From: Pandoraea pneumonica
GTDB taxonomy: Bacteria > Pseudomonadota > Gammaproteobacteria > Burkholderiales > Burkholderiaceae
Reading direction: 5' to 3'
Assembly: GCF_902459645.1 (NCBI RefSeq)
Contig: NZ_CABPSK010000001.1
Coordinates: forward strand, 1,736,001 to 1,800,000
DNA length: 64,000 nt
Positions within the stretch are counted from its first letter, which is position 1. Each line of letters opens with the position of its first letter. The notes below the pieces were generated by a model. The model made no database searches, had not been told where the DNA came from, and saw only the letters and a program-made list of their open reading frames with translations. Shown one piece after another: positions 1 through 8,911 of the stretch. The translations under genes and the position numbers were made by a program.

Positions 1-2
1 TG

Positions 3-92
3 CATCAAGATCGCACGGAACTGATCTGGCTGGGCTCACCCGACGGCTCGCTCAAGAACGCCCTGCTCCACACACTGCGCTTTACTGAATAA
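3..92 (+). CDS. 3' end of an unrecognised gene
   Basis: An open frame enters the window and stops with TAA at 90-92, 15 bases before lysS. The visible tail (about 29 residues) includes TELIWLGSPDG and ends LLHTLRFTE. It does not resemble the C-terminus of release factor 2 (PrfB), the usual upstream neighbour of lysS. The other two forward frames are closed or run out of frame, so this is the most credible one. The short gap suggests co-transcription with lysS. The function cannot be assigned from this fragment. Confidence 0.45.
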   Translation, partial: HQDRTELIWLGSPDGSLKNALLHTLRFTE

Positions 93-107
93 CCTATCGT
101 TCGCACC

Positions 108-1646
108 ATGACCGATCAAAACACTCCGGCCCAAGACCAGGCCAACGACGCCGCGCAAGACGACAACAAGCTCATCGCAGAGCGTCGCGAGAAACTTCAG
201 GCACTGCGCGCCGAGGGCGTCGCTTTCCCGAACGATTTCCGTCCCGAGCAGCACGCCGGCGACTTGCAGACGCGCTATGCCGATGTGCAGAACGAGGCGC
301 TGGAAGCCGAGCCCGTACCCGTGTCGGTGGCCGGTCGCATGATGCTCAAGCGCGTGATGGGCAAGGCCGCGTTTGCCACCGTGCAAGACGGCAGCGGTCA
401 GATTCAGTTCTTCATCAGCCGTGACGACGTGGGCGTCGATTCGATGACCGCCTTCAAGGGCTGGGACATCGGTGACATCATCGCCGCCACCGGCACGCTG
501 TTCCGCACCCGCACCGGCGAACTGTCGGTCAAGGTGAAGGAACTGCGCCTGCTCGCCAAGGCGCTGCGTCCGCTGCCCGATAAGTTCCACGGCCTGTCGG
601 ATCAAGAAACGAAGTACCGCCAGCGTTACGTCGATCTGATCACGTCGCCGGAGACGCGCAACACGTTCCGCGCACGCGCTAAGGCCATCTCGTCGATTCG
701 CCAGTTCATGACCGATGCCGAGTTCATGGAAGTCGAGACGCCGATGCTGCACCCGATTCCGGGCGGCGCCGCGGCCAAGCCGTTCATCACGCACCACAAC
801 GCGCTTGATATGCAGATGTATCTGCGCATCGCGCCTGAGCTGTATCTGAAGCGCCTGATCGTCGGCGGCTTCGAGCGTGTGTTCGAGATCAACCGTAACT
901 TCCGCAATGAAGGCGTGTCGCCGCGCCACAATCCGGAATTCACGATGATGGAGTTCTACGCGGCCTACACGGATTACCGTTGGCTGATGGACTTCACCGA
1001 GTCGCTGATTCGCCGCGCCGCCGTCGACGCGCTCGGCACCGCGACCATTCAATACCAAGGCCGCGAGCTGGATCTGGCCAAGCCGTTCCATCGCCTGACC
1101 ATCGTCGAAGCGATTCGCAAGTACGCACCGGAGTACACCGATGCGCAGCTGGCCGATATCGAATTCGTGCGTGGCGCGCTGGTGAAGTACGGCGTGAAGG
1201 TCGATGCACCGCAGTTCAAGAACGCCGGTCTGGGCGCGCTGCAATTGGCGCTGTTCGAAGAAACCGCCGAGAGCCAACTGTGGGAGCCGACGTTCATCAT
1301 CGACTACCCGGTGGAAGTGTCGCCGCTCGCACGGGCATCGGATACGGTGCCGGGCATCACCGAGCGCTTCGAGTTGTTCATGACGGGCCGCGAGATCGCC
1401 AACGGTTTCTCGGAGTTGAACGATCCGGAAGATCAGGCCGCGCGCTTCCGTGCGCAGGTCGAGCAAAAGGATGCAGGCGACGAAGAAGCGATGTACTACG
1501 ACGCCGACTACATTCGCGCGCTCGAGTACGGCATGCCCCCGACGGGTGGCTGCGGTATCGGCATCGATCGCTTGATCATGCTGCTCACCGACAGCCCCAA
1601 CATCCGCGACGTGCTGCTGTTCCCGCACCTGCGCCGCGAAGACTAA
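108..1646 (+). CDS. lysS: Lysyl-tRNA synthetase, class II
   Basis: Charges tRNA-Lys with lysine in the cytoplasm, using ATP. The 512-residue length is normal for bacterial class II LysRS. An N-terminal OB-fold anticodon-binding domain (about residues 70-160) is followed by the class II catalytic core. Motif 2 is visible in [14 protein letters not shown] and motif 3 in the C-terminal [13 protein letters not shown]. The ATG at 108 gives the expected N-terminus, with a polar lead-in of about 25 residues before the conserved part. It is followed at once by a strong hairpin terminator shared with the convergent gene at 1728, so it probably ends a transcription unit that begins outside the window. 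Confidence 0.97.
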   Translation: MTDQNTPAQDQANDAAQDDNKLIAERREKLQALRAEGVAFPNDFRPEQHAGDLQTRYADVQNEALEAEPVPVSVAGRMMLKRVMGKAAFATVQDGSGQIQFFISRDDVGVDSMTAFKGWDIGDIIAATGTLFRTRTGELSVKVKELRLLAKALRPLPDKFHGLSDQETKYRQRYVDLITSPETRNTFRARAKAISSIRQFMTDAEFMEVETPMLHPIPGGAAAKPFITHHNALDMQMYLRIAPELYLKRLIVGGFERVFEINRNFRNEGVSPRHNPEFTMMEFYAAYTDYRWLMDFTESLIRRAAVDALGTATIQYQGRELDLAKPFHRLTIVEAIRKYAPEYTDAQLADIEFVRGALVKYGVKVDAPQFKNAGLGALQLALFEETAESQLWEPTFIIDYPVEVSPLARASDTVPGITERFELFMTGREIANGFSELNDPEDQAARFRAQVEQKDAGDEEAMYYDADYIRALEYGMPPTGGCGIGIDRLIMLLTDSPNIRDVLLFPHLRRED

Positions 1647-1680
1647 GCGTCACGAACGCCTGTCTGATCGGTACGTAAAA

Positions 1681-1713
1681 ATGCCGCAGCGATAAAAGCT
1701 GCGGCATTTTTCT
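1681..1713 (+). terminator. Bidirectional intrinsic terminator after lysS
   Basis: Perfect 10-base arms ATGCCGCAGC (1681-1690) and GCTGCGGCAT (1698-1707) flank a 7-base loop and are followed by a T-run. On the minus strand an ATTTTTAC run follows, so it can also serve the convergent gene that stops at 1728. Confidence 0.9.
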
Positions 1714-1727
1714 TTGCGGGTGCCGGA

Positions 1728-2750
1728 TCAGGGCAAGCCTGTCGTCCTGGGTGTCGTGGACGTGGCCATACGCGCGTCGCATTCCTTGCGATGCTGCGTC
1801 AGCGCGTCTCGTTCGGGCGCCCGGGCGTTCTCCGAACGCCACCAATCCCCCGTGCAGGCGCGCTCGAAGACTGATGCCTCGATGGCCGGAATTGGCACCC
1901 CATGCGCACTTTTTCGTGCCGCAACGCGCGTTACGTTCGTCAGACAGTTGGCGAATCCTGCGGCGTGACTGTGCAGCGACAATATCCGCGCCACACCGCT
2001 CGCCGTGATGAGCTTCGACGGCTCGATGGGCAGGCGACGAATGATGTCCCGTCCTGCCATGCGGTATAGCCCCGGGTTCGGATCGCTGCACCACGTCTCT
2101 TCATCGAGTGGCGTCAGCCGGTTGCGCTTCGGTGCCATCGCCCACCAGCCGAGGTCGTATTCCAACGCCGCCATCGTCCCAGGCTGGTAACCATCGCATC
2201 GCATGTAGATCGAAGGTATCGAGAGTGCCTCAGCCGTCTCAAATTCGCTAAAGGGAGGGGCGTCGACGCACTCACCCTCACCGTTCGTGCCGTCGCCCAA
2301 ATTGCCGCCCGACGTCTGCATGCCTTCCATCGCGCCGATCCCCAGACACTCCATGCGCTGCTCCAACGCATCGACGAGCGCCATACCCTCGACACCGTTG
2401 GGGCACCCGTCCACCGGGGCCAGCAGGTCAAGCAACTCCACCCAGAGCGCCCCTGCCTTGTGATCGGATAGAAAACTGATGCGGTCCGGCTCGGTATACA
2501 GATGCTTGATCGTTCCGCTCTCCGACTGCACCTCGACCGGGGCTTGCATAGGCAACCATGTCGCGCAATCTTCACGGCGAAAACCACTCTCGTCGGGCGC
2601 ACCGGGTGCGGCTTGCACGTCAATCAGATCGCCAGCAAAGACAATGCGCAGCGCGTCGGGCATCCCCGCACATGCACCGGCATCCGCCGTCGCTGGCGAT
2701 GGTGTCGACAGCGACGGCGCAGACATTCCCAAAGGGGTTAAAGCAAGCAT
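1728..2750 (-). CDS. Hypothetical cysteine-rich protein
   Basis: A 340-residue protein I do not recognise. It has about ten scattered cysteines, no convincing signal peptide and no membrane helix. The N-terminus is rich in Ser, Pro and Ala (MLALTPLGMSAPSLSTPSP), as in many secreted effectors but not diagnostic. The middle has an acidic, Gly/Asn-rich stretch (SGGNLGDGTNGEGE). The start at 2750 is supported by an AGGAG ribosome-binding site 8 bases upstream. It lies between the lysS terminator and another unrecognised minus-strand gene (2871-3506), 120 bases away, so the two may be co-expressed. Normal codon use and the good ribosome-binding site make it likely to be a real gene. Function unknown. 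Confidence 0.7.
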   Translation of the reverse strand: MLALTPLGMSAPSLSTPSPATADAGACAGMPDALRIVFAGDLIDVQAAPGAPDESGFRREDCATWLPMQAPVEVQSESGTIKHLYTEPDRISFLSDHKAGALWVELLDLLAPVDGCPNGVEGMALVDALEQRMECLGIGAMEGMQTSGGNLGDGTNGEGECVDAPPFSEFETAEALSIPSIYMRCDGYQPGTMAALEYDLGWWAMAPKRNRLTPLDEETWCSDPNPGLYRMAGRDIIRRLPIEPSKLITASGVARILSLHSHAAGFANCLTNVTRVAARKSAHGVPIPAIEASVFERACTGDWWRSENARAPERDALTQHRKECDARMATSTTPRTTGLP

Positions 2751-2870
2751 GCGTTAGCTCCTGTAACGGCATCGAATTGTGCCGCCAAGGAGTCTAGGTT
2801 TCTGCGCACTCCGCGTTATCGCGTAACTGACCGGCGCTACGCGAAACGAGAACGCCGCCGACGCCGATGC

Positions 2871-3506
2871 TCAGAAAGCCGGTTGACCGCGATACGCGGA
2901 CGGCCATCCGCCATCGAGCCGTAGCCATGTGCGTGAAATCGGATGAATCGAGCCATTCGACGCTTCCTCGACCAACTGACGCAACGCCAGCGACGAGAGT
3001 GTCTTTTCGTCAGTAGGAAACGCCACGAGAAACGTGCGATTCACCGCCACGGCGGCAAATTCGCTTACGCCGAAGTGCGCCTTCATCGACTCATAGAGAT
3101 TGCCCAACACCAGCGCGCCTGCCGGTGCCAGCCAGTTGCCGCGCGAGCCGCCGAAATGCGTGCCGTCGTCGAGACACGCAATGCCGAAATCGAAGTGGCG
3201 TGCGTTCCACGCGCGAGACAGGTTGCTGGCGGCGTGCGCAAACACGTCTTCGAACGTCATACCGGCCGCCGTCAGATCCGCGCCTTGTAAGCGGCGCAGC
3301 CCCTGCGGGCCGTCCATCACCAGCGTGAGAAACACGTCGTCGGAAAAGGGTTCGCTCACGTCGCCATTCGGATCGCACTGATCCACCCACGCCCCCGGGA
3401 CAACGTACGGATACAGGTGAAGGTGATTGGCGCTATCGAGCGGCGTATCCAGCGGTGGCAAGGTATCGAAGGTATCGGTCATGGGTCGCGTCGAGATCTG
3501 TTTCAT
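2871..3506 (-). CDS. Hypothetical protein, possibly DUF1444-like
   Basis: A 211-residue soluble protein without signal peptide or transmembrane segment. It contains aromatic-rich segments such as NHLHLYPYVVPGAW and a C-terminal part reading AVAVNRTFLVAFPTDEKTL. That layout loosely recalls DUF1444 (YtpQ-type) proteins, but this is from memory and uncertain. The start at 3506 (MKQIST) lacks a clear Shine-Dalgarno; an internal ATG at 3482 (MTDTFD) is an alternative. It is upstream of, and in the same direction as, the gene at 1728-2750. Function unknown. Confidence 0.65.
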   Translation of the reverse strand: MKQISTRPMTDTFDTLPPLDTPLDSANHLHLYPYVVPGAWVDQCDPNGDVSEPFSDDVFLTLVMDGPQGLRRLQGADLTAAGMTFEDVFAHAASNLSRAWNARHFDFGIACLDDGTHFGGSRGNWLAPAGALVLGNLYESMKAHFGVSEFAAVAVNRTFLVAFPTDEKTLSSLALRQLVEEASNGSIHPISRTWLRLDGGWPSAYRGQPAF

Positions 3507-3821
3507 TTGTTAGGACGTTCGGGGGCACGGCAAGTGCCGCACTTGGGAGACATCCGAAAAATCCTTTGCATTTCATTCACTTACGCCACCAACTACGCAC
3601 CGTGCGGCCGGTCCGGCACGCGAAACATCTTACATCGCGTTACAAAAAGAAACGGTTGCCGCGCTTGCGGTGACGGACACTTCTCGCATGCGAGATCACT
3701 CGATGCGCACCGTGAACGCTAACACGGTGTCATCCAGATGCAGCGGATTCCGATGCATCTGCCGACTGAGAAAGGTCTGGATAGAACGGTGACTCGCCAA
3801 CCGCACGATGGAGAAAACAAC
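3507..3821. other. 315-base divergent intergenic region
   Basis: Separates the minus-strand gene 2871-3506 from the plus-strand glycine-zipper gene at 3822, so it must hold both promoters. No clear -35/-10 pair, known operator or RNA was found. It is locally less GC-rich around 3550-3600 and 3640-3660. A small inverted repeat GGCAC..GTGCC lies near 3523-3537. Confidence 0.5.
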
Positions 3822-4523
3822 ATGGATAACGATCTGCAACCGCGTCGCATGCATCCGCTGATCGCTGCTGCCGCTGGCAGCATCGTGGTCGTCAGCTTGC
3901 TCGGTGTCGCCGCCATCACCGGCGTGCTGCCCTCGGCCAAGAGCACCAACGGCCCCACGCCGACGAGCGACAACTCGCAATACGCGCTGACGCCGCCGCA
4001 AACGCAGCCCACGGCTGCCCAGCAGGCACAACAGGCCCAGCAAGCTCAGCAAGCCCAACAACGGGCCCAGCAGGCTGAATACGCACAGCAGCAGCAAGCG
4101 CAGCGTGCCTCTGCCCCGTCGCAGCCGTCCCAGCAGCAGTCGTATGCGCAGCAATCGGCGGCCCCGACACAGCAGCAGGCCGCTACGTGTTCGACGTGCG
4201 GCACGGTGCAATCCGTGGAGCCGATCCGTACGCAGGGCCACGCAACCGGTTTGGGTGCTGTGGGCGGTGCCGTCGCTGGCGGCTTGATCGGTAATCAGTT
4301 CGGCGCCGGTAACGGCCGCACCGCAATGACCGTGGTCGGCGCGCTCGGCGGCGGTCTGGCGGGTAACGAAGTCGAGAAGAACGTGCGCTCGGATACGGTC
4401 TACCGCGTCTACGTTCGTATGGACACCGGCAAGACCCGTTACTGGACGTATCAGCAAGCCCCTGGCGTGCAGCCGGGCGACCGTGTGCGTCTGGAGAACA
4501 ACGGACTGGTGCGCGCCGGTTAA
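3822..4523 (+). CDS. Glycine-zipper 2TM domain protein with Gln/Ala repeats
   Basis: A 233-residue envelope protein. A cytoplasmic N-terminus (MDNDLQPRR) is followed by one hydrophobic anchor (IAAAAGSIVVVSLLGVAAI). Then comes a long Gln/Ala-rich low-complexity linker (about residues 65-120). Next is a CSTCG pair, and then the glycine zipper (GAVGGAVAGGLIGNQFGAG and GALGGGLAGNEVEK) typical of the SlyB/17-kDa antigen family. The C-terminus (YRVYVRMDTGKTRYW) matches the tail of these proteins. The ATG at 3822 is chosen because a GGAG site lies 9 bases upstream; the frame is open for 28 codons before it without a better start. Unlike SlyB there is no lipobox, so it is membrane-anchored, not lipidated. 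The family is linked to outer-membrane integrity; the exact role is not known. Confidence 0.85.
   Translation: MDNDLQPRRMHPLIAAAAGSIVVVSLLGVAAITGVLPSAKSTNGPTPTSDNSQYALTPPQTQPTAAQQAQQAQQAQQAQQRAQQAEYAQQQQAQRASAPSQPSQQQSYAQQSAAPTQQQAATCSTCGTVQSVEPIRTQGHATGLGAVGGAVAGGLIGNQFGAGNGRTAMTVVGALGGGLAGNEVEKNVRSDTVYRVYVRMDTGKTRYWTYQQAPGVQPGDRVRLENNGLVRAG
4015..4110 (+). repeat. Coding tandem repeat (Gln-Gln-Ala units)
   Basis: Roughly 9-base units encoding QQA are repeated in tandem (QQAQQAQQAQQAQQ, then degenerating through QQRAQQAEYAQQQQ). Codons vary between units (CAG/CAA, GCA/GCC/GCT), so the repeat is old or under protein-level selection, not a fresh slippage product. It lengthens the linker between the membrane anchor and the glycine zipper. 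Confidence 0.8.
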
Positions 4524-4617
4524 GCCCACCGGCTAGTCTTCAGTGCCATCGCGGCGCCCCTCAGGAAGGCACCGCCTTGGCACCATCGCTACCGTGTCGC
4601 ACGCTTCGCAGAAACAC

Positions 4618-4648
4618 AAAAGCCGCTCATTCGAGCGGCTTTTGTTTT
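4618..4648. terminator. Bidirectional terminator between glycine-zipper gene and iscX
   Basis: Hairpin AAAGCCGCTC-ATTC-GAGCGGCTTT (4618-4643), with a T-run on the plus side and an A-run that becomes a U-run on the minus side. It closes both the plus-strand gene ending at 4523 and the minus-strand isc operon ending at 4666. Confidence 0.9.
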
Positions 4649-4665
4649 ACCAGCGTCTGCAACGA

Positions 4666-4860
4666 TCAGCGCGCTTCGTCGATCCACGCCATCTGGATCG
4701 CTTCCAGCACCTTTTCACCGGCGCGGTCGGGCGAATCGTCGAAACCGTCGAGCGCCATCACCCACTGGTGCAGATCGGTAAAGCGCACGTACTGCGGGTC
4801 GACATCGGGATGCGTGTCGGTGAGTGCAATCGCGATGTCCTGAATGTCAGTCCATTTCAT
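4666..4860 (-). CDS. iscX: Fe-S assembly protein IscX
   Basis: A 64-residue acidic protein with the IscX/YfhJ signature: MKWTD at the start, HPDVDPQYVRFTDLHQWV in the middle, and a C-terminus with EAIQMAWIDE. IscX binds IscS and iron and modulates cysteine desulfurase activity. It is the last gene of the isc operon, 58 bases after fdx and just before a strong terminator. Length and position match the family. Confidence 0.95.
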   Translation of the reverse strand: MKWTDIQDIAIALTDTHPDVDPQYVRFTDLHQWVMALDGFDDSPDRAGEKVLEAIQMAWIDEAR

Positions 4861-4918
4861 GGGGCAAGCTCCTCGTTCTTGTATCGAATCTCACAGGGCG
4901 ACGCTGCGCAGCGCTCGC

Positions 4919-5260
4919 TTAGTGATTTTCCTTGGCGTGGTTGATCGTGTACTTCGGAATTTCGACCACCAGGTCGGTATCTTCCGGCATGCGCGTCTGG
5001 CACGACAAGCGCGACGTCGGCTCCAGGCCCCACGCCTTGTCCAGCAGATCCTCTTCCTCGTCTTCCGCCGATTCGAGCGATTCGAAGCCCTCGCGCACGA
5101 TCACGTGGCAAGTGGTGCACGCACACGACTTTTCGCAGGCGTGTTCGATTTCGATGTCGTTGGCGAGCAGCGCATCGCACACGGTGGTGCCCGGTGCAAC
5201 CTCCAGCACGGCGCCCTCGGGGCACAGCTCTTCGTGAGGCAATACGACGATTTGTGGCAT
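4919..5260 (-). CDS. fdx: ISC-type [2Fe-2S] ferredoxin
   Basis: A 113-residue adrenodoxin-type ferredoxin that supplies electrons for cluster assembly on IscU. The ligand pattern is visible: Cys42, Cys48 and Cys51 within HACEKSCACTTC, with the fourth ligand Cys87 in SRLSCQTRMP. The extra Cys46 is also typical of ISC ferredoxins. It begins 23 bases downstream of hscA and is followed by iscX, the usual order. Confidence 0.97.
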   Translation of the reverse strand: MPQIVVLPHEELCPEGAVLEVAPGTTVCDALLANDIEIEHACEKSCACTTCHVIVREGFESLESAEDEEEDLLDKAWGLEPTSRLSCQTRMPEDTDLVVEIPKYTINHAKENH

Positions 5261-5283
5261 GGCTTGCAGTTTCCGTGTGTGTC

Positions 5284-7161
5284 TTACAGTTTGTCGATGT
5301 CCGCCACGCGCCGGCCGGCCAGCGCTGCGCGGATGCTCTTGTCCATGCGACGCGCAGCAAAGGCGTCGGTCGCCTGCGACAGCGTCTCGGTGGCCGTCTT
5401 GATCGCGGTCTGATCGTCGCCCGACGCCTTCTGGCGCAGGTCGGCCAGCAGGCCGTCGATCTGGGCACGCTCGTCGGCGTCGAGCAATTCGGGGTCGGCA
5501 GCCAGCGCGCTGTCGATCGCGACGAGCAGGCGCTCGGCGTCCACTTGCTGCTCACGCAAGGCGCGGGCACGCATGTCGACTTCCGCCGAACCGAAGCTGT
5601 CTTGCAGCATGCGGGCGATGTCGTCGTCGGCCAGACCGTACGACGGCTTCACTTCGATCGAAGCCGCCACGCCCGAATGCATTTCCTGCGCCGCCACCGA
5701 CAGCAAGCCGTCGGCGTCGACTTGATACGTCACGCGAATGCGCGCAGCGCCAGCCGTCATCGGCGGAATGCCGCGCAGCTCGAAGCGGGCCAGCGAGCGG
5801 CAGTCGGCCGCCAGCTCACGCTCGCCTTGCAGCACGTGAATCGCCATGGCCGTCTGGCCATCCTTGAAAGTGGTGAATTCCTGCGCGCGGGCGACCGGAA
5901 TCGTCGCGTTGCGCGGGATGATCTTCTCGACCAGACCGCCCATCGTCTCGACGCCGAGCGAGAGCGGAATCACGTCGAGCAGCAGCCACTCGTCGCCATC
6001 GGCCTGATTCCCAGCGAGCATGTTGGCTTGCACGGCGGCACCGAGTGCCACCACTTGATCCGGGTCGAGGTCGACCAGCGGCTCACGGTCGAAGAACGCT
6101 GCCACGGCAGCGCGCACTTGGGGCATGCGCGTCGCGCCGCCCACGAGCACCACGCCCTTGACGTCTTCCGGGCCCATGCCCGCGTCGCGCAACGCCTTGC
6201 GCATCGGTCCGATCGTGCGTTGCACGAGCGGTGCGCCTAGTTCGGTGAATTGGTCGCGTGTGAGTTTGAGCGCAATCTGGCGCTCGCCCGACAACGTAAG
6301 TGCGATGTCCGCCACGTCCGCATCGGTCAGGGCTTCTTTCGCCGTGCGAGCGTGATCGAGCAGCGCGCGTACATCTTGCGGCGTCAGCGAACCGGCTTCG
6401 ATACCTGCGGCACCGACAGCCCAACGGTAGATCGCTTGGTCGAAATCGTCGCCACCGAGGGCCGAATCGCCACCGGCTGCGAGCACTTCGAACACGCCCT
6501 TCGTCAGGCGAAGAATCGAGATATCGAACGTGCCGCCGCCCAGATCGTAGACGGCGTACAGGCCTTCGGCGGCGTTATCCAGTCCGTAGGCAATCGCGGC
6601 AGCGGTCGGCTCGTTGAGCAGACGCAGCACGTTCAGACCGGCCAGACGCGCGGCGTCCTTGGTCGCCTGACGTTGCGCGTCGTCGAAATAGGCGGGTACG
6701 GTAATCACGGCACCGACGAGGTCGTCGCCCAGCGTATCTTCCGCGCGCTGACGCAACGTGGCGAGAATCTCGGCGGATACTTCCACCGGGCTCTTCACGC
6801 CGCCTGCGGTGTTCATCTGCACCATGCCGGGCGCGTCGACGAAGTCGTACGGCGCATTGTCGGCATGCGCCACATCGGCCAGGCCCCGGCCCATGAAGCG
6901 TTTGACGGAAACGATGGTGTTGCGCGGATCGGTCGCCGCCGCTGCTTTGGCGTCGTAGCCGATCTGGGTGCGGGGGCCGCCGAGGTAACGCACGACGGAC
7001 GGCAGCAAGACGCGGCCCTGATCGTCGGGCAGCACTTCAGCGACACTGCTGCGCACGGCGGCCACGAGGGAATGCGTGGTGCCGAGATCGATGCCCACGG
7101 CGAGTCGCCGCTGGTGCGGCGCGGGGGACATGCCGGGTTCGGAAATTTGCAGAAGGGCCAT
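5284..7161 (-). CDS. hscA: Fe-S assembly chaperone HscA (Hsp70 family)
   Basis: A specialised Hsp70 that, with HscB, binds the LPPVK motif of IscU and promotes cluster transfer by ATP hydrolysis. The ATPase domain opens with [12 protein letters not shown] near residue 20. It carries the phosphate-binding DLGGGTFD and a substrate-binding domain in the C-terminal third ([13 protein letters not shown]). The ATG at 7161 (MALLQISEP) gives 625 residues, close to the family norm of about 616-620; the frame is open a further 16 codons upstream without family similarity. It sits between hscB (87 bases upstream) and fdx (23 bases downstream). Confidence 0.97.
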   Translation of the reverse strand: MALLQISEPGMSPAPHQRRLAVGIDLGTTHSLVAAVRSSVAEVLPDDQGRVLLPSVVRYLGGPRTQIGYDAKAAAATDPRNTIVSVKRFMGRGLADVAHADNAPYDFVDAPGMVQMNTAGGVKSPVEVSAEILATLRQRAEDTLGDDLVGAVITVPAYFDDAQRQATKDAARLAGLNVLRLLNEPTAAAIAYGLDNAAEGLYAVYDLGGGTFDISILRLTKGVFEVLAAGGDSALGGDDFDQAIYRWAVGAAGIEAGSLTPQDVRALLDHARTAKEALTDADVADIALTLSGERQIALKLTRDQFTELGAPLVQRTIGPMRKALRDAGMGPEDVKGVVLVGGATRMPQVRAAVAAFFDREPLVDLDPDQVVALGAAVQANMLAGNQADGDEWLLLDVIPLSLGVETMGGLVEKIIPRNATIPVARAQEFTTFKDGQTAMAIHVLQGERELAADCRSLARFELRGIPPMTAGAARIRVTYQVDADGLLSVAAQEMHSGVAASIEVKPSYGLADDDIARMLQDSFGSAEVDMRARALREQQVDAERLLVAIDSALAADPELLDADERAQIDGLLADLRQKASGDDQTAIKTATETLSQATDAFAARRMDKSIRAALAGRRVADIDKL

Positions 7162-7248
7162 GGCTTTGCAATGCGGGCGGCGCGTGTGGCGCGCTCGCCC
7201 TGTTCTCAAGCGGTTCTCAGAGTCATGTGACGGCGCCGCACCGGGCCG

Positions 7249-7779
7249 TCACGCGTTTTCCAGCATTTCGATGCGCTGCGCGATATCTTCCTCGGCGCGC
7301 GCAATAAACATCAGTTGCCGTACGGCCTCGGCCGCCGGTTGCCACGCGGCGCTATCGAGCCAGTCGCCCAGCTTGGCCAGGCGGGTACGGCGATCGTCGC
7401 GCAGCGATTTCGCCAACGCGTCGAGTGCGCCGACATTTCGAGCGGCCACGGCGTCGTCGATGGCTTCGCGCCATTCCATCTGCTGCATCAGGAAATCGGG
7501 GGCCATCGCGGTGTTGTTCTCCGCGCCCACGTCAATGCCCTGCAACGTCAACAGATAGGTGCCACGCTGCAACGGATCGCGCAGCGTGCGATACGCGGCA
7601 TTGGCCTGCGCCGCCCACTGCATCGCGACGCGGCGCTCGGCGTCGCTCGCGTTGGCAAAGCGATCGGGATGCACGCGCGACTGCACCGCCCGGTAGGCGG
7701 TTTCGAGCGCCTCGATGTCCAGCGCGAAGCGCTGCGGCAACTCGAACAGCGTGAAGTAGTTGTCAGTCAATGCAGTCAT
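7249..7779 (-). CDS. hscB: Fe-S co-chaperone HscB
   Basis: A 176-residue J-protein that delivers IscU to HscA and stimulates its ATPase. An N-terminal J-domain begins NYFTLFELP and carries the diagnostic His37-Pro38-Asp39 in SRVHPDRF. The C-terminal helical domain binds IscU. The ATG at 7779 gives the expected start (MTALTDNYF). The upstream gap to DUF3565 contains a hairpin with a U-run that resembles an intrinsic terminator, so expression of hscB-hscA-fdx-iscX may be lower than that of iscRSUA. Confidence 0.96.
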   Translation of the reverse strand: MTALTDNYFTLFELPQRFALDIEALETAYRAVQSRVHPDRFANASDAERRVAMQWAAQANAAYRTLRDPLQRGTYLLTLQGIDVGAENNTAMAPDFLMQQMEWREAIDDAVAARNVGALDALAKSLRDDRRTRLAKLGDWLDSAAWQPAAEAVRQLMFIARAEEDIAQRIEMLENA

Positions 7780-7824
7780 CGCACACTCATTGCCCGCCCT
7801 TTGCATCGGGGTCAGGCCGTAAAA

Positions 7825-7844
7825 AAAGCGGCTCGCGCCGCCTT
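7825..7844 (-). terminator. Possible internal terminator/attenuator in the isc operon
   Basis: Read on the minus strand: arms AAGGCGGC and GCCGCTTT around a GCGA (GNRA-type) tetraloop, eight pairs including one G-U, followed by a run of U extending to 7821. It lies in the 110-base gap between DUF3565 and hscB. A partial terminator here would set the ratio of scaffold to chaperone gene expression. Confidence 0.55.
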
Positions 7845-7889
7845 GTTGCCTACGCTACTGCCGCTCCGGTTGGCCGGAGCCCATCTCGC

Positions 7890-8159
7890 TCAATCTGCCC
7901 GCGCTGCAACGTCGGGGGTGTCGGGCGGTTCACCGCGCAGGCACTTGCGACACGTCAGCACACTGCCAATCATCGCGTCGCGCCCCGCGGCGCTTTGCGT
8001 CCACGTCCGGATCTGCCACGGAGGCAGATGCCGGACATGCTGCCCGTGGCCACACGCCAGCCGGGCCACCCACTGGCCTTCGTCGTCTTGACGAAAGCCG
8101 GTGATCACGCGGGCCGGCGCGTCCTCAGACGCGGAACGACTCGCCGCAGCCGCACTCAT
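7890..8159 (-). CDS. DUF3565 protein within the isc operon
   Basis: An 89-residue protein with the DUF3565 signature: [31 protein letters not shown] and a C-terminal LTCRKC. Conserved Cys-x-His and Cys-x2-Cys elements suggest a small metal site, but no function is established. From the ATG at 8159 its first codons overlap the end of iscA by 35 bases. A GTG at 8108 (starting VITGFRQ, 16 bases after the iscA stop) would remove the overlap and match where conservation begins. Its place between iscA and hscB makes a role in Fe-S or redox handling plausible; this is inference. Confidence 0.8.
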   Translation of the reverse strand: MSAAAASRSASEDAPARVITGFRQDDEGQWVARLACGHGQHVRHLPPWQIRTWTQSAAGRDAMIGSVLTCRKCLRGEPPDTPDVAARAD

Positions 8160-8448
8160 CCTTGACGTTCGGGTTGTTGAAGCGGAACCCTTCGTTCAGA
8201 CCTTCGCGGGCGAAATCCAATTCGGTGCCGTCGATATACGGCAGGCTCTTCGGATCGATGATCACCTTCACGCCATGGCTCTCGAAGACGGTGTCTTCGG
8301 TTTCCACGTCGTCGGCATATTCCAGCTTGTAGGCCAGGCCCGAGCAGCCGGTCGTCTTCACGCCCAGCCGCAGGCCCACGCCCTTGCCGCGCCGCGTCAG
8401 ATAACGCGTAACGTGCTGCGCAGCCTTCTCGGTCAATGTGACAGCCAT
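8125..8448 (-). CDS. iscA: A-type Fe-S carrier IscA
   Basis: A 107-residue A-type carrier that takes clusters from IscU to apo-targets. The three conserved cysteines are present: Cys35 in TTGCSGLAY and Cys99/Cys101 in DECGCGESF near the C-terminus. It lies 37 bases downstream of iscU. Its 3' end overlaps the longest reading of the DUF3565 gene. Confidence 0.97.
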   Translation of the reverse strand: MAVTLTEKAAQHVTRYLTRRGKGVGLRLGVKTTGCSGLAYKLEYADDVETEDTVFESHGVKVIIDPKSLPYIDGTELDFAREGLNEGFRFNNPNVKDECGCGESFRV

Positions 8449-8485
8449 CTTTGCCTGTTCCTCGTTAAGACTGAATACGACGGTC

Positions 8486-8893
8486 TTAGGCTGCCTTGGC
8501 AGCTTCGGCCGTCTCGCCGTGCTTCTGCTTGTAGTCGGCCACGGCCGCCTTGATGGCGTCTTCGGCCAGAATCGAGCAGTGAATCTTCACCGGCGGCAGG
8601 GCCAGCTCTTGCGCGATCTGCGTGTTCTTGATGTCGAGCGCTTGATCCAGCGTCTTGCCCTTGACCCATTCGGTCACCAGCGACGACGAGGCAATGGCCG
8701 AGCCACAACCGTAGGTCTTGAACTTGGCGTCTTCGATCACGCCCGATTCGTTCACGCGAATTTGCAGCTTCATCACGTCGCCGCAAGCCGGTGCACCGAC
8801 CATGCCGGTACCCACCGCGTCGTCGCCCTTGTCGAACGAGCCAACGTTACGCGGGTTTTCGTAGTGATCCAGAACTTCCTTGCTGTAAGACAT
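8486..8893 (-). CDS. iscU: Fe-S scaffold IscU
   Basis: The 135-residue scaffold on which IscS-derived sulfur and iron are assembled into clusters. The ligands Cys37, Cys63 and Cys106 are present, with Asp39 next to the first. The chaperone-recognition motif LPPVKIHCS surrounds Cys106. The C-terminal tail ends in a short Ala/Glu-rich stretch. It starts 18 bases after iscS, implying tight co-expression. Confidence 0.98.
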   Translation of the reverse strand: MSYSKEVLDHYENPRNVGSFDKGDDAVGTGMVGAPACGDVMKLQIRVNESGVIEDAKFKTYGCGSAIASSSLVTEWVKGKTLDQALDIKNTQIAQELALPPVKIHCSILAEDAIKAAVADYKQKHGETAEAAKAA

Positions 8894-8911
8894 GGCTAAC
8901 TCCTTGAATGC

